Origin: Heligmosomoides polygyrus polygyrus
Taxonomy: Eukaryota > Nematoda > Chromadorea > Rhabditida > Heligmosomidae
NCBI GenBank assembly: GCA_947396885.1
Contig: OX377206.1
Span: 8,625,050-8,689,049, forward strand
Direction of reading: 5' to 3'
DNA length: 64,000 bases
Each line of letters opens with the position of its first letter. Positions within the stretch are counted from its first letter, which is position 1. Positions 44,083 through 54,116 of this stretch are shown in pieces. The notes under the pieces were generated by a model. That model did not search any database and was not told where the DNA came from. It saw only the letters and a list, made by a program, of their open reading frames with translations. Position numbers and translations under genes: made by a program.

Positions 44083-44480
44083 GGGGGCGTGTGTGGGCAG
44101 TGAGTGGAGGCGCCGGTTATCGCACACACACCTCGAATCTATTTATGATCGCCTGTTTTCTGTCAGCCGTAGTTTATGTTTGCGCCGCCACGCGGCGCGG
44201 CATCACGGTCGCCATAGATATCGATTTTTCGCGCAGCCCATCGATATCTATCCCGACCATGGTGCCGCGCCGCGCAGCGACGAAGCCTTCTATCGCTTCG
44301 GGGTCGGGAAATTACTAGTCTTGTATGAGTGAAATAAACCATTCACTTGTCCATCGGCTGGCCACCGAAAGTCATTCTATAGGCTGAATACCCACTCAGA
44401 GTGCCTCCTCGATATCTCGTACAAATAGAATGCGTGGAGTATCCCGCACAAGGAATTAGTGCGACGATCTATTCCCATTA
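44083..44480 (+). mobile_element. SINE-A copy split by a MITE
   Basis: The head (GGGGCGTGTGTGGGCAGTG) lies at 44083-44165. The middle and tail resume at 44283 with AAGCCTTCTATCGCTTCGGG. The MITE at 44166-44282 interrupts it. Confidence 0.7.
44166..44282. mobile_element. Palindromic MITE inside SINE, right end lost
   Basis: GCCGTAGTTTATGTTTGCGC at the left; GCGCCGCGCAGCGACG at the right, lacking the AAACTAGGGC terminus. Centre ATAGATATCGATTTTTCGCG. Same family as 13366 and 40997. Confidence 0.7.
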
Positions 44481-45043
44481 TCTGTGCTACAAGGATGGGT
44501 ATAAGCCTATTTTGAAAGACAATGTATGAACTATTCTTCGGTTCGTTGAAAGTGAAACTTCACGCCATGCATTCGCCGAACATTTTACAAAGTTCATCTG
44601 ATCAGCAGGGTAAATGGGTGTACTCAACACTGTAGAGTATAAAAATCTCTTCTTTAGTGCAATCTTCTTGCCTAATCGTTTGGTAATGCGTGACATTGTT
44701 AGAACAGGCCCATTACTATCGATTGAAAAAGTGGCGACCTACTGGTATAGTGCGTGGCGCAATCCGTCTATTCAACGTAGCAAAACGTTTTGCTTTTATG
44801 CGCTTTTCTGCAAAATAAGTTTAAAAAACTAAAATCAATGAGTACATTCACTTTATGTGCAGTGAGTTAACAAGGTCTCAAGCATAGCCGAATTAAGTGT
44901 TGTAAAACGAAAATTATTTTAACCTCTTCAAAGCGTAGATGTATAGTATAGTTCAATCTGAAAAATGTACATTTTTATTTGAGAGGTACAAAGTTTGATT
45001 TTTAAAAGTGTTTAGTTTGACTGAAAAAATTTCTCGTTTCACG
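44481..45043. other. Unassigned sequence
   Basis: AT-rich; nothing recognised. Confidence 0.4.
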
Positions 45044-46572
45044 ATAGTTGTGCCCGAATGAATACTCGAACATTCGAATTCGAATAATTCCATTCGAAGT
45101 CGATTATTCACATTCGAACGTTCGGAAAAGCGCGATTTTCGAATGTATTCGAATTCGAATGCTCGAAAAAACGCGAGTTTCGAATGCATTCAATTCTCGA
45201 ATATTCGAAAATCGTCGCTATCCTACTATATATAAAAGAGTAAGCGGTTGTCCGTCCGTCTGTCCGTCCGTCTGTCCGTCCGTCTGCCTATCCGTCTGGC
45301 CTTTCCTATCCTAGATCCTAGACGTCGAGTAACAGGCGTCCGGGTTCAGACCATGTGTCACCCATGTCAGGTCGACAGGGTCAGAAGGCGTGTCACCGAT
45401 GTCGCGCAAAGGGCTTTCGTACTCACCATGTCACCGACGTCGTTCTACAGGCGTCCGAATTCAGAAAAGGTGTCACCGACGTCGTTCAACAGACGTCCGG
45501 GTTCATAAGAGGTGCCACCGACGTCGTGCAACAGGCGAACGGGTTCGGAAGAGCTGTCGCCGAAGTCGCGCAAAGGGGGAAGGGGGGGGGGGGGGCAGGT
45601 ACAGAAGACATGTCAGCGATGTCCTTCAAAAGACGTCCGGCTTTAGAAGACGAGTCAACGATGTCGATTAAACGATGTCCAGGTTCAGAAGGCATGTCAC
45701 CGATGTCACGCCGTGAGCGTGGGAGGAAAGTTTGGGGGGGGGGAATATCTTGAAAAGTGAAATTCTTGAAATTCGTGAAAGTGACCTGGAAGGGGGAGGG
45801 GGGCTGGAGGTGACACGGAGACGGGGAACCAGTAATACGGGATCTCTAAAATGGGGTCAGTAGACGGGACCAAGGGAATGGAAACCAATAATGGTGTTCA
45901 GTAGACGGTTACCAATAAGGGAACAAGAAAGGAGGAGTTAATTAAGGATGGTTACCAATAAGGGCAATCAAAAAGAAGGGGTCCAGCAGCTGAAGCGGGC
46001 AAGAGGGGACCACTAAAGGATGACCTGTTCGAGAGAACCAGTAAGGTGGGGTGGGGAGGGGGGGGGGGGGGGGTGGCGTCCGGATTCAAAAGATGTGTCA
46101 GTGTTGTGGGGCAACGGGCTTCCGCGTTCAGAAGACGTGTCTCCGATGTCGGTCAAAGGCCGCTTGGGATTGCAAGACGTGTCACCGACGTACAGAGGCA
46201 GGCGCGTTCGCTTATCCGTTTAGTATCTCTTATTATTGACAGTTTTGAGGAAAACATTTTTCTAAAACATAGGAGGGAGGTTATCTCCTCAATGGATGAT
46301 ATCTGTGTGATTCTTTCCATCTTCTAACAGTGATGACTTTATTGGGAACTTCATTTCAAGAGAGCAGTTATATGAAACAGCTGTATCACAATCGCAGAAG
46401 GTTTCGGACATGAGCAAACCGAATCAGCATGGTATGCGTCTGTGTAAAGAAGTTTTTCAGGGTTTCAGGGTTTGGGGGCGAAGCCCCCAACCAGACGTTT
46501 GGCAGCCGCTAGGCGTTGAACGTCTGGTTCGAATATATTCGGTTATTCGAAACTTTGGAGAGCACAGCTATG
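45044..46572. mobile_element. TTCGAA element split by a Helitron
   Basis: The left part (45044-45220) begins TAGTTGTGCCCGAATG. The right part (46528-46572) ends GGAGAGCACAGCTA. Joined, they match the uninterrupted elements at 31513 and 58660. Confidence 0.8.
45221..46527 (+). mobile_element. Helitron (family B, copy 2), exact insertion known
   Basis: Begins A|TCCTACTATATATAAAAGAG and ends CGTCTGG|T. It has the GCGAAGC mini-hairpin at 46478-46484 and the terminal hairpin CCAGACGTTT...GAACGTCTGG (46492-46527). A 1307-bp, inverted relative of copy 1. The minisatellite is at about 45350-45720 and G-runs at 45582 and 46055. No coding capacity. The empty sites at 31513 and 58660 confirm both borders and the lack of a target duplication. 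Confidence 0.93.
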
Positions 46573-46868
46573 GTTGATACCCGAGACCAAATTACCTTTT
46601 TCGAACAATTTGTATGATTTGCGGTTTGGAACAAGGGAATTCTGTGTGCTGCAGTGCTACACATGCCCTAATATCCTGGAGGAATTTACCGTTTCCAAGG
46701 TATAAGCTAATTTCTCACGCGCTCTCCAAAACCAATCAGTTACCTGGAGATAGCAGTGAGAAAAAATGGACTTCATTCGAAATAACCTAGTTGAGTGTCG
46801 TTGGAGTCGACATGTGGATGCGATTCGATCGTCGACGTCGACATCGACGCCGACGCCGACGAGGACGT

Positions 46869-46900
<32 letters not shown>

Positions 46901-47417
46901 TCGATGTCGACGTCTCCATCTGCGTTCAAGCGTGTGTCGCAACGAATCGCTTCGAATTCTGTCACGCATTCACTCAACGCGAACGATGAGGATGACCCGT
47001 GCACTTTATACATCATGCACCAATTTCCGCCTCTTTCAGTCTTTTTCTGCTCACTCTCTTATCTTTGTTCGAATTGACGCTTGAAGACGTGCATGGAACT
47101 CTTGCAGTACTTCGTTGCTCCATCCTCCTTGCCGCTTGTACTTGTTATTCGTGCAAAATAATATAGCAAATCAGCAGTCAGACAGCCAGGTGCTTCGCCT
47201 CACGTGATGAGAATAACCGATAATCTTTACTTGTTTTGAAGCCCATTCACTGGCTATCATATTCGTGCGGTTTCTTCAAATGATCAACTCTGAAGAGAAA
47301 CTAAAAACATCGATCGATAATGACTGTCTGATCGATATTGCTAACTTTTTCCGAACCATATCTGTCGATAGATCATTGTGCTCACGCGATATCTGCTTTA
47401 AAAATTAGTGTACATAA
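46573..47417. other. Unassigned; GAC/GTC-rich patch
   Basis: 46820-46915 is rich in GAC, GTC and GGC triplets, giving Asp/Arg/Ser-rich frames on both strands, probably artefacts. 47300-47360 has GATCGAT words like the 59-kb repeat. No gene identified. Confidence 0.4.
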
Positions 47418-47609
47418 CGGGCGAAGTTGGGCAGTATTGGGAGGTGCGAGCGCGCCGGCCTATCCGTCCGCATCAAATTAGCGTGCCATTCAGACAGGGC
47501 TTGTGCGGTCAGTATTCCGATTGGCGGAAGTTGCTTAGCCCGTGCTTTGCTTGGTTCTGATTGGATGGTGCGTCACCACCTCCCAATGCTGCCCATTTTC
47601 GCGACATGA
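47418..47609. mobile_element. MITE-C, complete copy
   Basis: GGGCGAAGTTGGGCAGTATT at the left; AATGCTGCCCATTTTCGCGA at the right. The inverted ends continue with GGGAGGTG/CACCTCCC. Confidence 0.78.
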
Positions 47610-47639
47610 GCTATCATACCTACATATTTCCTTGCAAGA

Positions 47640-48040
47640 TATAAAAGAGTTAATATGCTTCTGTATCCTTCTGTTTGTCTGTCTGTTCGTCGGTCCGTCT
47701 CCATGATACCCGTGGCGGATTAAGATAACACATTTCGATCGGCATTATCGATCCCTGTTTTGGCTCCTCCCACATGTACCGCGCTCACACCTCCCAATGC
47801 TGCCCATCTTCCCGACATGTTCCGACGTTGCGTTAATCACCCTTTCTGAGACGCCTAACTGCTTCAGGAAGATATCGCCAAGTCAATTTCAATGCGTACT
47901 TGACCCATATGTATAATCACGGCGGGCACACCTAACGGACTGATCAGTGCTTCATCCTGCCCTCGTAAGACGAGCACAAGTCCATACAGTCCGGGGAGAT
48001 GGAGGATTCATGGGCGCATGCGGCAGCTGAACCTTGAATC
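47640..48040. repeat. Helitron-like 5' scrap, MITE-C end, SINE scrap
   Basis: ATATAAAAGAGTTAATATGC near 47640 resembles a Helitron 5' end. ACCTCCCAATGCTGCCC at 47786-47805 is a MITE-C terminus. 47845-48030 has faint SINE-A order. All are degraded. Confidence 0.4.
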
Positions 48041-48400
48041 GATTACCTTAAATTAACGTGGCATTAATTTAAGGTGCTTGAAACACCAATTTTAGTCAAC
48101 ATTTTTTGGTTCTCACTCTTATGGGTCTTAATTTAATGGGGATTTAAAATTTACAAGTGTAGACAAAATTTCGAGTTCGTAATAGTTTCATGTGCATAAA
48201 CGAAAGTTGTACTATGAAGGGGTCAGATTGCGTGACATCTAAATGAAGTGCACGGCACAATTCCAGAATTTAGCTAAATTGAAGGTTTTCGATTTTTTTG
48301 TTCGAAATAATCTTAAAGACATTTATTAAGATAAAGTGTTACAGCTGTATGAAAAAACCAGCAAGCATTAAAAATTGGGACGCTGTTTTTAGACCAAATG
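48041..48400. other. Unassigned sequence
   Basis: Contains an AATTAAGG/TTAACG-type inverted word pair near 48045-48075. Nothing else recognised. Confidence 0.35.
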
Positions 48401-48409
48401 GTTATTTGC

Positions 48410-48545
48410 AAAGAATAAAGGTCGGCATCGGTCAACCGCTTACGGGATGTGCCACGCACTCTATCTTTACGGAACATCGTAAAGGTAATTTGGGTGCGTA
48501 TTTGGCATATGCAATGACTTGCAGTGGCCAACTGTTGATCTGCTA
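48410..48545 (-). mobile_element. SINE-A tail half
   Basis: AAGAATAAAGGTCGGC, then GGGATGTGCCACGCACTC and ATGACTTGCAGTGGCC; truncated before the middle. Confidence 0.7.
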
Positions 48546-48906
48546 AATCGATATCGCGTATTTCCGCGAAATCATCGTTACCCGAGTTATCTAAAAATCC
48601 GATGATTTTTGATCAAATAATCAATACAAAACCTACCATTCATGGTAGCAGTTAACAAAAAAAAAATACACAGAATACAGAAAGAGACAGAGAATACACT
48701 GTATTACTGTAAGTTATAATAGAATTTTTGCTATCATTCAATGTTGTGTTTTTTGTATTAAGAAATTTGACCACGTGTAAACATTTTTGCACGTTATGTT
48801 GTAATTAAGTCAACTAGAAATAAAATTTAATATACTATAGCATTCATATTTATATAATAAATACTCATCTTTGTTCTAAGATTTTAAAATTTTTCTTATA
48901 AGTATA
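48546..48906. other. Unassigned AT-rich sequence
   Basis: Nothing recognised. Confidence 0.4.
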
Positions 48907-48931
48907 TTTTATTTATTTATTTATTTCCACG

Positions 48932-48978
48932 GATCTCCCTCGATAGAGAGCCTTCGGGCTCTCTTGTTAAGAGGGATC
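48932..48978 (+). promoter_or_regulatory. 5' UTR hairpin of the RTE element
   Basis: AGAGAGCC-TTCG-GGCTCTCT (48945-48964) closes with a C(UUCG)G tetraloop. It is nested in an outer stem GATCTCCCTC/GAGGGATC (48932-48941 and 48971-48978). It lies at the extreme 5' end of the element. Function unknown. Confidence 0.6.
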
Positions 48979-49429
48979 TCGGGCCGCTTGTCGCAGGGCC
49001 ACGTGGCGCGTCCCCGGGTGGTGGATAGGGGAATTAAACGCGAACCAAATGCGACCGTGTACTGCCCAGAGACGCAGGTGGGATGCAGGGGATGGACTCC
49101 TTGCTCCTGCTGTGTCGGGTCGACGCGTTCCTTGTGCGTGGGAGCGGCATGTTCGTGCACAGTGTGCGTGGATGTGTCCGTGACTGTGCGGATTGTAACT
49201 GCGTCGGCTCGGCCAAAAGCTTGCACTCGGTAGACTGGGAGTACATGTAAGGCGATTCGAGGCCGCCTTAAGTCTCGCCCCGTCCCTTCGGGCAGTCTGG
49301 CTGGCTGCCCGGAGTACCCCGCCCGCACGACAGAGCCTGACTAGCTACCCGTGTTGTATTCCAGTCAAACACAGCAGCACTAAAGGGCCTTATTCCCCTG
49401 ACCCCGAAAGAGCCCCCATTTCTGCAGCG

Positions 49430-52261
49430 ATGGGAAGGACGAGTACGGAGAGGCTGCTAAAATCTCAGGGCCTAACCAGGCTGCGTAAACTGAGAAGGAC
49501 TAGGATGACGATCTGTACTTACAACGCCCGCACGCTTGCGTCCGAAGCATCCGTCGAGGACCTGATGATGCAAGCCAGGAAGATCAAGTACGACGTCATC
49601 GGACTGACCGAGACGAGAAGACACCACCCCCTACACGCCGCCTACGACTCCGGAGAAGAACTGTTCCTCGGAACATGCGACAGCAGGGGAGTAGGCGGCG
49701 TTGGTGTCCTCGTCAACACGCACTTGGCCATGAACATCGATTCGTACGAGTCTCTGACAAGCCGAATCGGACGTCTGCGACTGAAGCGATGTGGCTCCGT
49801 GCCAGCCTTGACTGTGTTCGTCGCGTATGCCCCAACATCCGACTACGAAGACGAAGACGTCGAGGCCTTCTACGTGGAGCTGGAGAAGTTCTATAAGGAA
49901 GATCACACCTTCTACAAGGTGATCGTCGGCGACTTCAACGCCAAGATCGGGCCACGAAGGTCGCCGGAAGAACTTCACATCGGAACCCACGGTTTGGAGT
50001 GGAACGAGCAAGGTGAAAGGCTGTCTGAGTTTATCATGTCGACCAAGACCATCCATGGAAACTCGCAGTTCCAGAAGCCTCCCTCCCTACGATGGACCTG
50101 GGAATCCCCCGGTGGCCAGTTCCACAACGAGATCGACCACATCATCTTCAATCGCAAGTATTGCCTGACCGATGTCTCCGCTGTCCCCAAGTTCTACACG
50201 GGATCGGACCACCGCCTCCTTCGCGCGAGGTTCCGCTTTTCGCGTCAAGGAGAGAAGGCCGCGAAGTTCAAGAAGAGGAATCCCAGAACGACCATCAACT
50301 GGGATCTCTACACCTCTCTTGTCGACCTTTGGGAAGATGCCGTCATGGACAACGTCGACGAGGAATACGATCTCTTCGTGCACCATCTTCACGATAGTGC
50401 TAAGGGAGCCGAGAGCTTAAAGACCACCAAGAGACGCCTGTCTCCGGAAACTCTTGAGCTGATACGCCAGCGTGGAGCAGCACGAGCGTCAGGCAACTAC
50501 CAACTGACGTCCGAGCTTGCAAAGCTATGCAGAGCGGCGATAAAGGAAGATCTCAAGGAGAGAAGGGCGGAAGTGTTGGGTGAAGCAGCAGAGGCAGGGC
50601 TGAGCATTCGCAATGCCCGCCGGAACTTCGCCAACTTCAAGACCAAGATGGCCGCTCTCCGACGTCCTGACGGAACCATCACCTCTTCCAGAAGGACCAT
50701 GGAGAAAGTCATCCACGACTTCTACTCCGATCTCTTCGATAGCCACGTCCACCTGCCCCCATGCCATCTTCCGCAGGATGGATACGTCGTCCCCTCTGTT
50801 CTCCCTTCCGAGATCCGACACGCCATCTCGTCGGTGAAGAAACGTACAGCACCCGGTTCTGACAGGATCAGAGCTGAACACCTGAAGAACCTCCCGCCAG
50901 CGCTCATCAACACCCTGGCGCGGCTCTTCACACGTTACCTGTCGGAGTGCAAGGTTCCATCTCAGTGGAAGACCAGCAGAACCGTCTTGCTGTACAAGAA
51001 GGGAGACGTGCACGACATTGGCAACTATCGCCCGATCTGCCTGTTGTCCGTAGTCTACAAGCTGTTCACTCGAGTCATCCTGAATAGGATTAGTAGAACG
51101 CTGGACGAAGGACAGCCATGCGAACAAGCAGGATTTCAGAGAGGATTCAGCACGATCGACCACATACACACCATTACGAAGCTCATCGAAGTGTCGCGAG
51201 AGTACAAGCTGCCGCTGTGCCTTACGTTCATCGACCTGAAGAAGGCATTCGACTCCGTCGAGACTGAAGCGGTCATGGAAGCCCTGCTCACCCAGGGCGT
51301 TCCTACTCAGTACATCAGGGTCCTTCGAGAGCTGTACAGTGGATTCACGACCAAGATCTCACCATTCTACAACGACGTCGTCATTGACGTGAAGAGAGGG
51401 GTTCGACAAGGGGATACCATATCCCCGAAGCTCTTCAGCGCCACCCTCGAAAACGTCATGCGCGAACTAGAATGGGAAGACATGGGAGTGAAGGTCGACG
51501 GCCGGCAACTGAACCATCTTCGCTTCGCTGACGACATCGTGCTCATAACACCGAGCATCAGTCAGGCGGAACGAATGCTGGCCGACTTCGATCGTGTATG
51601 TGGAAGCGTTGGACTGCAGCTGAATCTTACGAAGACGATGTTCATGAAGAACGGATGGGTTTCTGATGCCCCATTCTCGCTCAACGGAACGAACATCTCC
51701 GAATGCTCCAGCTATGTGTATCTGGGTCGCGAAGTCAACATGGCCAACGACCTAGCACCAGAGCTGAGCAGGAGGAAACGAGCGGCTTGGGGAGCTTTCA
51801 AGAGCGTCGAAGAAGTCGCGAAGAAGACGAAGAACGTCCGACTCCGTGCCCACCTATTCGACTCCACTGTTCTTCCTGCCCTAACATACGCCTCAGAGAC
51901 CTGGGCTATACGAAAGCAGGATGAACACGCGATCAGCGTCGCGCAGCGTGGAATCGAGAGGACGATGCTCGGAGTGACACGACTCACGCAAGTGAGAGAA
52001 GGCCTTCGGAGTTCCGAGCTTCGCCGACGTTCGAAGATCAGAGACGCTGTCGCATGGGCCAAGTCGTCGAAAATTAGGTGGGCCGGCCACGTAATGCGAT
52101 TCGCAGACACCCGCTGGACGAGAGTCGTCACAGATTGGATTCCGCGGGATGTCAAAAGAACACCAGGACGCCCACCAACGCGTTGGTCGGACTTCTTCGT
52201 GAAAGCCCTGAACGACCGATATGACGCTCTTCGTGTCCCTCGAGCGAGGAGGATCCATTAG
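49430..52261 (+). CDS. RTE endonuclease-reverse transcriptase polyprotein
   Basis: A 943-codon frame for the single RTE protein, which nicks target DNA and copies element RNA at the nick. The N-terminal APE-type endonuclease has TYNART, Glu61 in LTETRR, the GDFNAK motif (residues 167-172), Asp236-His237 in NEIDH and Asp260-His261 in GSDHR. The reverse transcriptase has [27 protein letters not shown] (Asp602), [13 protein letters not shown] and the FADD catalytic box at 699-702. The C-terminal part has [13 protein letters not shown] and [11 protein letters not shown]. All expected catalytic residues are present. The start ATG at 49430 follows the GC-rich leader. The TAG at 52259 appears premature: the same frame continues for 27 codons (TTLARDRDEWRRCW...) to a TGA at 52343, and RTE relatives have Trp there. 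Confidence 0.93.
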   Translation: MGRTSTERLLKSQGLTRLRKLRRTRMTICTYNARTLASEASVEDLMMQARKIKYDVIGLTETRRHHPLHAAYDSGEELFLGTCDSRGVGGVGVLVNTHLAMNIDSYESLTSRIGRLRLKRCGSVPALTVFVAYAPTSDYEDEDVEAFYVELEKFYKEDHTFYKVIVGDFNAKIGPRRSPEELHIGTHGLEWNEQGERLSEFIMSTKTIHGNSQFQKPPSLRWTWESPGGQFHNEIDHIIFNRKYCLTDVSAVPKFYTGSDHRLLRARFRFSRQGEKAAKFKKRNPRTTINWDLYTSLVDLWEDAVMDNVDEEYDLFVHHLHDSAKGAESLKTTKRRLSPETLELIRQRGAARASGNYQLTSELAKLCRAAIKEDLKERRAEVLGEAAEAGLSIRNARRNFANFKTKMAALRRPDGTITSSRRTMEKVIHDFYSDLFDSHVHLPPCHLPQDGYVVPSVLPSEIRHAISSVKKRTAPGSDRIRAEHLKNLPPALINTLARLFTRYLSECKVPSQWKTSRTVLLYKKGDVHDIGNYRPICLLSVVYKLFTRVILNRISRTLDEGQPCEQAGFQRGFSTIDHIHTITKLIEVSREYKLPLCLTFIDLKKAFDSVETEAVMEALLTQGVPTQYIRVLRELYSGFTTKISPFYNDVVIDVKRGVRQGDTISPKLFSATLENVMRELEWEDMGVKVDGRQLNHLRFADDIVLITPSISQAERMLADFDRVCGSVGLQLNLTKTMFMKNGWVSDAPFSLNGTNISECSSYVYLGREVNMANDLAPELSRRKRAAWGAFKSVEEVAKKTKNVRLRAHLFDSTVLPALTYASETWAIRKQDEHAISVAQRGIERTMLGVTRLTQVREGLRSSELRRRSKIRDAVAWAKSSKIRWAGHVMRFADTRWTRVVTDWIPRDVKRTPGRPPTRWSDFFVKALNDRYDALRVPRARRIH

Positions 52262-52345
52262 ACCACTCTGGCACGCGACAGGGACGAATGGAGACGCTGC
52301 TGGCGCCCGCTCGAGCAAGTCGATGATCAACGGGACGACAGGTGA
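52262..52345 (+). pseudogene. Former C-terminal tail of the RTE protein
   Basis: In frame with 49430-52261 after an amber codon. It reads TTLARDRDEWRRCWRPLEQ and then stops at TGA. The amber fits a single TGG to TAG change. Whether loss of this tail abolishes activity is unknown. Confidence 0.75.
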
Positions 52346-52359
52346 TACAGGTGATACAG

Positions 52360-52399
<40 letters not shown>

Positions 52400-52491
52400 T
52401 ACACAACAAAAATGGAGAAAAAAGGAGGAACAGTAATGACCAGACTCAGTTGAAAATTACCCATGCCTAGAAAACCGGAGGAAATCGGTTA

Positions 52492-52626
52492 ACCCTGGTT
52501 TAAAGTTGCGCCACTGCGCGGCGCGGCACCACAATCGGAATGGATATCGATCGAGCGGCGCGAAAAATCGATATCTATAGTGACCATCGTCCCGCGCCGA
52601 GTGGCCGCGTAAGTATAAACCAGTCC
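52492..52626. mobile_element. Palindromic MITE, TTA duplication
   Basis: ACCCTGGTTTAAAGTTGCGC and, at the right, AAGTATAAACCAGTCC; TTA at 52489-52491 and 52627-52629. Centre GGATATCGATCGAGCGGCGC. Confidence 0.85.
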
Positions 52627-52629
52627 TTA

Positions 52630-53259
52630 AGGATTATACTGCAAATGGTTGCAGACGGTGTAATCTGCTATGCAACGCTATAATTATATTTACTGAATAG
52701 TCAACTTTATTAAGTCTAATAGAAGTCTAATAATCAATTTTGCTGAGTTTTCAACAAAGTCATGGGAAACTGTAAAGCATACTTTTATCTAACGTTAATG
52801 TTCCTGCTAGTATGACTGATTTCTTAACCCTTGTAGATATGCAATTTTCACGTCGAATTGGACACTTTTCAAATCAAATTGTTCGCTTTTCACTTCTTTC
52901 AATTGTTTGAAATTTCATATAATTTTTACTTTTTGAGGAAAAATAATGGTTTGAAACCTGTTTCAGGGAGCAGAAAGGTGGCCACTTTTTAGTACGAAAA
53001 AAATTTGCGCTCTACTCAAGACGTCCTTCCAGGACGTCGCGATTTTTATTTGACGGAATTTCTGTTTGCATGGTGTTTGACACCTGTTAACGATACAACA
53101 AAGACAGCTCTAAAGAACGCACATATCCTTACGTTAATGGATCGTGTAATTGGCATTTACACTGTCAATCAAATAAAAGTTGCGGCGAACTTATAAACCT
53201 TCATGTGATACGAGGCAAAGTGGTGTTTTGTTGTGTCTGGCGCTCTCCGTCTAGCTCTC
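52630..53259. other. Unassigned sequence
   Basis: AT-rich; the frame 53005-53196 (+) has no motif. Confidence 0.4.
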
Positions 53260-54116
53260 ACAAGGAGAGCCTCCAAAGGGGCGGTGAGCTTCTGCGATGT
53301 AATTTTTACAGGACGTAGTGTCCCGTGTGATGGGTCCAAAACCGTAGTTAATTTTTTTGGAATGTTCTTTTGCGGTCGGAAAAAGATGTGTGGAAGCGTG
53401 AGCGCGAAGTTCATCACGCCCTGCTGCCACCCCACCGTATAAGGCCGGTTGACGCAGTGGATAGCGATGTGGTCTCTCGGCTGAACCGAGTTGGTTTTAC
53501 GGTTCGACTCCCGGTTTTGCCATAGTTTTTGCCCACATCGGGTCGTTATTATTACGCGGTTGCTTGATCACAGGAGTCAGTTTGTACACTATAATGCTTT
53601 TAGTAAGTAAATGTAGCCCTTTTCTGCTTTCATTTGTGTTATCTCTCAATGGAACGTATTTGCACTCTATCATATCAACAACGATACTGTAAATGCAAAT
53701 AAACACGTACACTTCAAGGAATAGGTTATGAATTTGGTTTATATCGGTAAATACGTAACACTAGCAAAATTCATTGATCGTATACAAATTGACACTTGTG
53801 GTCACGAAAGCACATAATAATAACGACCCGATGTATGCGAACACTATGGCGAAACCGGGGGTCGAACCGCAACACCATCTAAGTGCGGCCGAGAGGCCAC
53901 ATCGCTATCCATTGCACCAACCGACCACATAGGGTTGAGTGGCAGGAGAGCGTGATGAACTTCACGCTCACGTTTCCACACGAGTTTTTTTCGATCACAG
54001 AAGAGCATTCCGAAAAAAAATAACTACATTATAGTTTTGGACTCCCCACATAGGACCCCACATCCCGTAAAAATTGCTTCGCAAAAGCTCACCACCCCTT
54101 TGGAGGCTCTTCTTGT
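53260..54116. mobile_element. Foldback element FB2 with tRNA-like arms
   Basis: The left arm starts ACAAGGAGAGCCTCCAAAG; the right arm ends ...GGCTCTTCTTGT. Each arm holds a tRNA-like module: GTTGACGCAGTGGATAG and GGTTCGACTCCC on the left; GGGGTCGAACCG and CATTGCACC on the right. The core (AGTAAGTAAATG ... GTTTATATCGGTAAATACG) matches that of FB1 in the opposite orientation. 857 bp. Confidence 0.82.

Larger units (their letters stand above)
48927..52363 (+). mobile_element. RTE-clade retrotransposon, near full length
   Basis: A 3.4-kb element sits between two (TTTA)n runs (48907-48926 and from 52364), which probably include the target duplication. It has a GC-rich ~500-bp 5' UTR, one long open frame, and a tail of about three ACAGGTGAT units (52338-52363). 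Its base composition is far more GC-rich than the flanks. It is a different subfamily from the 4.5-kb and 27-kb copies. Confidence 0.9.

Noticed and set aside
46787..46989. Arg- and Asp-rich frames on both strands
   Set aside because: They come from GAC/GTC/GGC triplet-rich sequence and are open in several frames at once, typical of low complexity.
49631..52330. Minus-strand frames opposite the RTE gene, such as 50525-51169
   Set aside because: They are antisense shadows of the RTE reading frame with no motifs of their own.
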